DNA of 7,324 nucleotides from NCBI GenBank assembly GCA_009936825.1, contig JAACDV010000261.1, positions 1 to 7,324 of the forward strand, in the 5' to 3' direction. The translations under genes were made by a program, and so were the position numbers. Below are positions 1 to 7,324 of this stretch, piece after piece. Positions within the stretch are counted from its first letter, which is position 1. The number at the start of each line of letters is the position of its first letter. This DNA is from Bacteroidota bacterium (GTDB taxonomy: Bacteria > Pseudomonadota > Alphaproteobacteria > Puniceispirillales > Puniceispirillaceae). The notes beneath the pieces are model-generated. The model had not been told where the DNA came from. It searched no databases and saw only the letters and a program-made list of their open reading frames with translations.

Positions 1-21
1 ATCCTCGCGTGTCAGGACCAT
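1..21 (-). CDS. Possible 5' end of a leftward gene, truncated by window edge
   Basis: On the minus strand an ATG at 21-19 opens a frame reading M-V-L-T-R-E-D to the edge of the window. An in-frame stop lies upstream (TAA at 54-52) and no other start codon lies between, so this ATG would be the start if the frame is real. The only ribosome-site-like bases are AGG directly against the ATG, which is poor spacing. In many alphaproteobacteria the gene after the PpiD-like protein is trpE (anthranilate synthase component I). That is context only, because seven residues cannot identify a family. Confidence 0.2.
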
Positions 22-130
22 CCTATAACGCGTGCATGTTAGGCAAGTTTAACCAATTTTGTCAGCCGGCGATTGTCGGTATTATCCGCCAAAGATAGGA
101 ATAACGTGGATGCGTATTTTGGATTAGGCG

Positions 131-2011
131 TCAGTTCTGGCTGCCGACAAGCAGTTGCTGAACTGCACCAAGACGAATCTGCAAATCATGCGTTTCTGAC
201 AGATCGCGCGCCAAAGTGTTCAGAATGTCTGATCGAATTGAATTCACAATAACGCCTTGAACCAACTCGCTAACCTTGTCCAACTCGTCATCCAGCACCG
301 GAATGACAGCCTCGGTGCGGACAGCAATGGCTTCGCTGCCGGTTTCAACAACGGAAATCTCGCCGGTATCCTGCGCGAAAGCGGCAGTTGCAATGATGCC
401 TGCTGCCTCATGATCAAGACCAGATCCATTGCGGCGGAAGTCGGTCGTTGTAACGGCATCGGTGAATTTACTCCCATCCCCGGCATTCGCACCCTCGGCA
501 ATCGCATCCGCAGCTTTTCGAGCGGCCTTAACTGCCTCAACCATCTGCCAATCAGCAGTAGCGGTGCTTTTTACTTCATCCAGAGTGCGCGAACGCGGAT
601 CGGTTTCTTCGGTGACTTCAACGACAAAGAACATATCATCGGTGCCTTCTTGAATGACACTCAGATCATCAATATCACCGGTCCAGATTGCATCCAGAAC
701 AAGGCTGTCCTGCGTTAGATCATTTTCGCCGCCATCAACGGGCTCACCATCAATATTATTACCTCTGCGGTCTATCCGGGTCAGGTTGAGAACATTACCG
801 CCAACCTCCAGCATCGCTTCATCAAGGCTTGCGCCCGCTGCGATCTTATCTTCCAGAATATTCACCTTGGCAAAAATCAGGTCGATTGCAGCTTCTTCTT
901 GCAGCGTCTTGATGATGCTCTCACGAACGTCTTCCAGCGCAACCTCGCCGCCTTCATTCACGCCGTCAACGATCAGAACGTGAAAACCAAAGGCCGATTC
1001 CACCGGACCAACAATCTCACCCGCAGCACCATCAAAGACGGCATCGGCAACATCATCTTCGAAATCACCTCTGCCAACCGTGCCCAGCGTGACGTCATCG
1101 ATTGACCATTCCAGCAGATCAGCGGCAACCTCATTAAACTCTTCGCCGGCGGCAACGCGGCTAAACGCGGTATTGGCAGTTTCGATAGACTCAAAAACCA
1201 TCTGGCGAACGTCACGAGTCTCCGGCGTGGTGAATTCATCAATCCGGTCAGCGTAGGCGTCTTCAATCTGATCATTATCAATTTCAATATCGCCTGCGAA
1301 CATCGATGGGGTGATCGCCCCAACCCGCGCGCTGCGTAGAGCAGGGGCATCATAGTTTGCCTTCACCGTCTCGAACCACGCGCTCAAACTTGTCTCATCC
1401 GGAGCGGGGATAGCACTGACATCAACGGCAACACTGACCAGCGATGCGGTTCGGCGTTCCTGCTCATAGGCTGTCAAAATGCGTGCTGTGGATGATGGCT
1501 GGGCGGCACCGGCGCCAATCGCGTCAACAATCTGCCGGCGTCCTAAAATGGTATCAACCTGCGCTAAATATTGCTCTTCGGTAAGTCCGGCATTTGACAG
1601 CACACTTATAAAACGCGTCTGCGAGAAATTGCCCAACTCATCTTTGAATGCCTGCTCCTCTGCCACAGCATCGCGCTGCATCGCCCGGGTTATAGTCAGA
1701 CCCAGCTCTTTTGACTCAGCTTTGAAAACAACGTCACGCGCCAGCACCCCGGCAAGTTCGCCCAGCAAACCTGATTGCAGCGCCTCACCCATGGTCGCAT
1801 TCGGCATGTAGTTGCGCCGCGTGCGGTCAAATTCAATGGCGACTTCGCGCGGTGACAGGCTTTCATCTCCGGCGGTGATGGCTTTATCGCTGCCACCGAT
1901 CAGGCCGGTTGTGATGTCTCCCACCCCCCATAATGCAAATCCTACGGCCAGAAAAACCAGAAAGACTTTCATAATTGGCGATTTAACACCGCCGCGCATG
2001 GCTTGAAGCAT
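131..2011 (-). CDS. ppiD: PpiD/SurA-type membrane-anchored peptidyl-prolyl isomerase-like chaperone
   Basis: The 626-residue product fits the alphaproteobacterial PpiD-like family, which assists folding of exported proteins at the periplasmic face of the inner membrane. A short cytoplasmic N-terminus (MLQAMRGGVKSPIMK) precedes one hydrophobic segment at about residues 15-32, which acts as an uncleaved anchor. Residues about 40-200 form a helical, charged SurA-like chaperone region. A parvulin domain lies at about 264-350, with the recognisable LGTVGRGDF (309-317), the GEIVGPV segment (331-337) and the FGFHVL ending (341-346). The first histidine usual in active parvulins (V-S-H-I-L) is replaced by glutamine at 270 (V-R-Q-M-V-F), while the second, His344, is kept. 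The remaining 270 residues are a second, less conserved chaperone part typical of this family. The start fits the family N-terminus, though only a weak GAGAAA lies upstream. The gene diverges from tpiA. Family assignment is firm, but catalytic activity is doubtful. Confidence 0.9.
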   Translation of the reverse strand: MLQAMRGGVKSPIMKVFLVFLAVGFALWGVGDITTGLIGGSDKAITAGDESLSPREVAIEFDRTRRNYMPNATMGEALQSGLLGELAGVLARDVVFKAESKELGLTITRAMQRDAVAEEQAFKDELGNFSQTRFISVLSNAGLTEEQYLAQVDTILGRRQIVDAIGAGAAQPSSTARILTAYEQERRTASLVSVAVDVSAIPAPDETSLSAWFETVKANYDAPALRSARVGAITPSMFAGDIEIDNDQIEDAYADRIDEFTTPETRDVRQMVFESIETANTAFSRVAAGEEFNEVAADLLEWSIDDVTLGTVGRGDFEDDVADAVFDGAAGEIVGPVESAFGFHVLIVDGVNEGGEVALEDVRESIIKTLQEEAAIDLIFAKVNILEDKIAAGASLDEAMLEVGGNVLNLTRIDRRGNNIDGEPVDGGENDLTQDSLVLDAIWTGDIDDLSVIQEGTDDMFFVVEVTEETDPRSRTLDEVKSTATADWQMVEAVKAARKAADAIAEGANAGDGSKFTDAVTTTDFRRNGSGLDHEAAGIIATAAFAQDTGEISVVETGSEAIAVRTEAVIPVLDDELDKVSELVQGVIVNSIRSDILNTLARDLSETHDLQIRLGAVQQLLVGSQN

Positions 2012-2063
2012 TTATTTTTCTCTGCAGTCTGTTGGTGAAGGAATAATCGGCGTTTACCCGATA

Positions 2064-2092
2064 TTTGTACCGGTTGAAGTACGGTGGGGCAA
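2064..2092 (-). promoter_or_regulatory. Candidate sigma-70-type promoter for the ppiD-like gene
   Basis: Read on the minus strand, TTGCCC (plus positions 2087-2092) and TACAAA (2064-2069) are separated by 17 bases. Each hexamer matches 4 of 6 consensus bases. Transcription would begin near 2057, leaving a leader of about 46 bases before the ATG at 2011. It is placed sensibly in the divergent gap but is a weak match, so it may be chance. Confidence 0.25.
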
Positions 2093-2121
2093 TTACCAAT
2101 TTTTGCCTTATTGCCTATGAT
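2093..2121 (+). promoter_or_regulatory. Candidate sigma-70-type promoter for tpiA-secG
   Basis: TTACCA (2093-2098, 4 of 6 matches to TTGACA) and TATGAT (2116-2121, 5 of 6 matches to TATAAT) are separated by the ideal 17 bases. The expected transcription start near 2127-2130 lies about 57 bases before the proposed TTG start of tpiA, and downstream of the more distal possible start at 2065. This is the best promoter-like pair I see in the window. It interleaves with the candidate promoter for the opposite strand, so the two could interfere or share regulators. Confidence 0.4.
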
Positions 2122-2171
2122 AATGTATCAAGGCAACAAAGAAGATCCGGAAGAATGCCACATCTGGTGAT

Positions 2172-2187
2172 AAGGGGACTTATTTTG
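2172..2187 (+). promoter_or_regulatory. Ribosome binding site and TTG start deciding the tpiA N-terminus
   Basis: AAGGGG at 2172-2177 sits seven bases before a TTG at 2185-2187. Translation from this TTG gives M-I-I-A-A-N-W-K-M-N, the usual length of lead-in before the conserved triosephosphate isomerase motif. The competing ATG at 2155 has GGAAG only one base away, too close to act as a ribosome site, and adds ten residues unlike the family. The TTG at 2065 adds forty. Confidence 0.6.
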
Positions 2188-2922
2188 ATTATCGCGGCAA
2201 ACTGGAAAATGAACCCTGGGCTGGCCGAAGCTGGGGCGCTGGCATCCTCATACAGCGCAGTTAGATTTCAAAATGTTATTCGCATCGTGTTTCCGCCGCA
2301 TCCTTATCTGGTGCAGATGTCGGTGCGTTTGGGCGATAGCGGTATTTTGCTGGGCGGTCAGGATTGTCATGATCAGGCTGATGGCGCGCATACAGGCGAT
2401 GTGTCTGGCGACATGCTGGCGGCCTGCGGTGCCAGTATTGTTCTTCTTGGACATTCGGAGCGGCGAAGCGCGCATGGTGAAACGGATGATCTTGTCGCAG
2501 CAAAGGCCAGACGCGCCCTTGATGCTGGCATGTCAGTAATGATTTGTGTCGGTGAAACGCTGGACCAGCGACAGGCTGGCAATGCCGAATCGGTGGTCAC
2601 GTCACAGCTTGCAGGCTCGATTCCCAAAGGCGTTGAGGCAGACCATCTGGTCGTGGCGTATGAGCCTGTCTGGGCTATCGGCACTGGAAAAGTGGCCAGC
2701 GAGGCCGAGATATCTGCGATGCACGACGCTATTCGGGCATGGATGACAGATGCCGGATTGGCCAAAGTTCCCCTTCTTTACGGAGGGTCGGTAAAGCCGG
2801 ATAACGCCGATGCGATTTTTGCTGTCGACAATGTTGATGGCGCGCTTGTTGGCGGTGCCAGCTTGAATGCGGATGATTTTGCCGCAATCTGCGCTGCTGG
2901 TGAGCGCGTAAAACCCTTGTAA
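2185..2922 (+). CDS. tpiA: Triosephosphate isomerase
   Basis: The enzyme interconverts dihydroxyacetone phosphate and glyceraldehyde-3-phosphate in glycolysis and gluconeogenesis, as a cytoplasmic TIM barrel that is normally a dimer. Numbered from the TTG start, the 245-residue product has substrate-binding Asn6 and Lys8 in AANWKMN. The catalytic His90 lies in LLGHSERR (87-94). The catalytic Glu160 lies in VAYEPVWAIGTG, followed by the flexible phosphate-gripping loop 6. The YGGSVKP (199-205) and VGGASL (222-227) phosphate-binding loops are also present. The length matches the roughly 250 residues usual for bacteria. A longer reading from ATG 2155 or TTG 2065 is possible but gives a non-family N-terminal extension. 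secG follows 56 bases downstream on the same strand with no terminator between, so the two are probably cotranscribed. Confidence 0.96.
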   Translation: MIIAANWKMNPGLAEAGALASSYSAVRFQNVIRIVFPPHPYLVQMSVRLGDSGILLGGQDCHDQADGAHTGDVSGDMLAACGASIVLLGHSERRSAHGETDDLVAAKARRALDAGMSVMICVGETLDQRQAGNAESVVTSQLAGSIPKGVEADHLVVAYEPVWAIGTGKVASEAEISAMHDAIRAWMTDAGLAKVPLLYGGSVKPDNADAIFAVDNVDGALVGGASLNADDFAAICAAGERVKPL

Positions 2923-2978
2923 TACAGTATAACAGGTCATATAACTTCGCCATATTGAACGGGCAGGCTTAAAATATC

Positions 2979-3290
2979 ATGCAAACACTGATGCTGACGA
3001 TCCATATTCTTATTGCACTTGCGCTGATTGGCGTGGTGTTGCTGCAACGCTCTGAGGGCGGCGGTCTTGGTATCGGCGGCGGTGGTGGCGGCGGCGGTTT
3101 CATGACCGCGCGCGGAACCGCAAATCTGATGACGCGTATCACCGCCGTTCTTGCCGCCTGTTTTTTCACCTCATCAATTATTCTGGCAATCATGGCTGGC
3201 GCCGGGCCTGAGCAGGTTTCGATTATCGACGAAGTGATCAACGAGACACCGGCCCCTGTTTCCGGTCCGGCAGTTCCCTCTGATCAGTAG
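2979..3290 (+). CDS. secG: Preprotein translocase subunit SecG
   Basis: SecG is the small accessory subunit of the SecYEG channel and helps SecA-driven export across the inner membrane. The 103-residue product has the family layout. A first membrane helix at about residues 3-22 leads into the conserved LLQRSEGGGLG motif (21-31). A cytoplasmic loop ends in the TARGTANLMTR segment (43-53), and a second membrane helix spans about 54-73. A polar, proline-rich tail follows. The loop is exceptionally glycine-rich: 12 of the 14 residues at 27-40 are glycine, with eight in a row at 33-40. A weak ribosome site (GGCAGG, 2962-2967) lies 11 bases before the ATG. It follows tpiA in the same direction, the usual alphaproteobacterial order. 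Confidence 0.95.
   Translation: MQTLMLTIHILIALALIGVVLLQRSEGGGLGIGGGGGGGGFMTARGTANLMTRITAVLAACFFTSSIILAIMAGAGPEQVSIIDEVINETPAPVSGPAVPSDQ
3075..3098 (+). repeat. GGN codon tract encoding eight consecutive glycines in SecG
   Basis: Eight GGC/GGT codons run without interruption inside secG, with four more glycine codons just upstream. Third positions mix C and T, so it is not a perfect trinucleotide microsatellite. Slippage here would change loop length by whole residues without breaking the frame. Confidence 0.7.
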
Positions 3291-3338
3291 GCCGCACTCT
3301 GCTATGACAAAACGCTGACTGGGCTACCCGCACCGCCA

Positions 3339-3404
3339 GTCTGCCAGCCTTGCTCTGTGGGTCAGCCAGCCTTGCACTGCCGGTCTACCAGCTTTGCTCT
3401 ATAG
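3339..3404 (+). repeat. Three imperfect 22-base tandem repeats between secG and pyrG
   Basis: The units are 3339-3360, 3361-3382 and 3383-3404, directly abutting and each exactly 22 bases. All begin GTC and share the core CCAGC[C/T]TTGC followed by [T/A]CT. Unit 1 matches unit 2 at 18 of 22 positions and unit 3 at 18 of 22; units 2 and 3 match at 15 of 22. The bases before and after (3317-3338 and from 3405) show only faint resemblance. The period is not a multiple of three and no open frame continues through, so these are noncoding. I see no hairpin within or between units. The role is unknown; candidates are phased protein-binding sites or simple slippage-derived sequence. Confidence 0.75.
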
Positions 3405-3432
3405 ATAAGCCGAAACCTAAAACGCAAAAATT

Positions 3433-3448
3433 TTACAATATGATGTAA
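3433..3448. promoter_or_regulatory. 16-base dyad (TTACA-N6-TGTAA) upstream of pyrG, possible operator
   Basis: Perfect five-base arms TTACA (3433-3437) and TGTAA (3444-3448) flank six bases. The dyad overlaps two promoter -10-like hexamers, TACAAT (3434-3439) and TATGAT (3439-3444), each 5 of 6 to consensus, although neither has a good -35 at the right distance. It lies 45 bases before the pyrG ATG in an AT-rich patch. The size and symmetry suit a dimeric regulator, but no particular regulator can be named, and short dyads occur by chance. Confidence 0.35.
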
Positions 3449-5122
<1,674 letters not shown>

Positions 5123-5166
5123 CGTGCCTGATCAGGATTGCCGGAACTCTTTGAAAGGATAGCCCG

Positions 5167-6003
5167 ATGAGCAATGTTCATATTGGTGGAAGCCGAGGCG
5201 CTATGGCTGTCACTTGCGGCGATGAGGCACCTTTGTTGCTGATCGCCGGTCCGTGTCAGGTTGAGGGGCTGGACCATGCGCTGACATGTGCTGAACGGCT
5301 GGCCAGCATGGCCGGTGATGCCGGGATGGGGTTTGTCTATAAATCTTCTTTCGACAAGGCAAACCGGACGTCCGCAAATGCCAAGCGCGGTGTTGGTATG
5401 GATGAGGGCTTGTCCATCCTTGCCCGCGTGAAGGCTGAAATCGGCTGTCCGGTGCTAAGTGACGTGCATCTTCCCGAGCAATGCGCCCCGGGGGCCGAGG
5501 TTCTGGACATTCTTCAAATTCCGGCTTTCTTATGCAGACAAACCGATTTGTTGCTAGCAGCGGCGGCAACGAATGCTGTGGTGAACGTCAAGAAAGGCCA
5601 GTTTCTGGCACCTTGGGACATGCAGCATGTGGCGGAAAAAATCACCGGAGCGGGCAATAAAAATGTGATGCTAACCGAGCGCGGCACTTCCTTTGGCTAT
5701 AACACGCTGGTTTCAGACATGCGCGGCCTTCCGCAGATGGCGGCAATGGGGCATCCAGTTATTTTTGACGCCACGCATTCGGTGCAACAGCCCGGCGGGT
5801 TGGGTGGTAGCTCTGGCGGGCAGCGAGAATTCGTTCCGGTTCTGGCGCGGGCGGCGGTTGCGGTTGGTGTGAATGGTCTGTTCATGGAAAGCCATGAGGA
5901 TCCGGATAAGGCACCGTCAGATGGTCCTAATATGGTGCCGCTGGACGCAATGCCTCCGATTCTGGCAATGCTTCAGCGTATCGATGGTGCGCGGCGCGGC
6001 TAG
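5167..6003 (+). CDS. kdsA: KDO-8-phosphate synthase (3-deoxy-8-phosphooctulonate synthase), metal-dependent type
   Basis: KdsA condenses phosphoenolpyruvate with D-arabinose-5-phosphate to give KDO-8-phosphate, the committed step toward the inner-core sugar of lipopolysaccharide. The 278-residue product shows [12 protein letters not shown] (23-34), the [12 protein letters not shown] signature (58-69), SDVH (98-101), FLCRQTDLL (121-129), [10 protein letters not shown] (140-149), and [10 protein letters not shown] (198-207). The four residues that bind metal in class II enzymes are present: Cys30, His204, Glu241 and Asp252 (in SDGPN). Class I enzymes such as that of E. coli have Asn at the Cys position. 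The ATG has a good ribosome site (AAAGGA ending at 5159, seven bases away), which supports it over the internal Met13. It lies between pyrG and eno; enolase supplies its phosphoenolpyruvate. Confidence 0.97.
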   Translation: MSNVHIGGSRGAMAVTCGDEAPLLLIAGPCQVEGLDHALTCAERLASMAGDAGMGFVYKSSFDKANRTSANAKRGVGMDEGLSILARVKAEIGCPVLSDVHLPEQCAPGAEVLDILQIPAFLCRQTDLLLAAAATNAVVNVKKGQFLAPWDMQHVAEKITGAGNKNVMLTERGTSFGYNTLVSDMRGLPQMAAMGHPVIFDATHSVQQPGGLGGSSGGQREFVPVLARAAVAVGVNGLFMESHEDPDKAPSDGPNMVPLDAMPPILAMLQRIDGARRG

Positions 6004-6007
6004 ATAG

Positions 6008-7324
<1,317 letters not shown>

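Noticed and set aside
36..65. Minus-strand promoter-like pair CTGACA (plus 60-65) and TAACAT (plus 36-41) ahead of the possible gene at the left edge
   Set aside because: The spacing is 18 bases and the second hexamer matches only 4 of 6. It would leave almost no leader before an ATG whose gene is itself unproven.
66..90. Possible hairpin after the ppiD-like gene (minus-strand GGCGGAT pairing with ATCGCC)
   Set aside because: The stem is about six pairs with a bulge and a ten-base loop, and no T-run follows, so it is not a convincing terminator.
257..718. Plus-strand open frame of 153 codons
   Set aside because: It lies entirely antisense within the ppiD-like gene, has no recognisable domain and is explained by that gene's codon pattern.
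2065..2184. N-terminal extension of triosephosphate isomerase from TTG 2065
   Set aside because: The added residues are unlike the family and the region contains the likely tpiA promoter, so it is upstream sequence rather than coding.

Overview
The window looks like a conserved housekeeping stretch of an alphaproteobacterial chromosome. The gene order is a divergent PpiD/SurA-type membrane chaperone, then tpiA, secG, pyrG, kdsA and eno. That order, the N-terminus of the PpiD-like protein (MLQAMRGG...) and the alphaproteobacterial look of PyrG and KdsA support the assignment. KdsA makes a precursor of lipopolysaccharide KDO, so the organism is Gram-negative. Base composition looks moderate rather than GC-rich, which would suit a marine lineage such as SAR116, but that placement is a guess.

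Layout: positions 1-21 may hold the first codons of a leftward gene cut by the window edge. Positions 131-2011 (minus strand) encode a membrane-anchored parvulin-domain protein. A 173-base divergent intergenic region (2012-2184) holds candidate promoters for both directions and an AAGGGG ribosome site that points to a TTG start for tpiA. Rightward follow tpiA (2185-2922), secG (2979-3290), a 203-base gap with three 22-base imperfect tandem repeats and a 16-base dyad, pyrG (3494-5122), kdsA (5167-6003), a 175-base gap with a 10-base direct repeat, and eno (6179 to the window end, C-terminus missing). No gene-free stretch reaches 300 bases. I saw no rRNA, tRNA, CRISPR array, insertion sequence, phage gene or convincing intrinsic terminator.

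The genes fit together as core supply functions. TpiA and Eno are glycolytic/gluconeogenic enzymes. Eno makes phosphoenolpyruvate, which KdsA condenses with arabinose-5-phosphate to give KDO-8-phosphate. PyrG makes CTP, which is later needed to activate KDO as CMP-KDO. SecG and the PpiD-like protein serve protein export and folding at the inner membrane. I found no new biological system here. The points most worth a second look are the intergenic repeats before pyrG and eno, the unusual starts of tpiA and pyrG, and the metal-dependent active site of KdsA.
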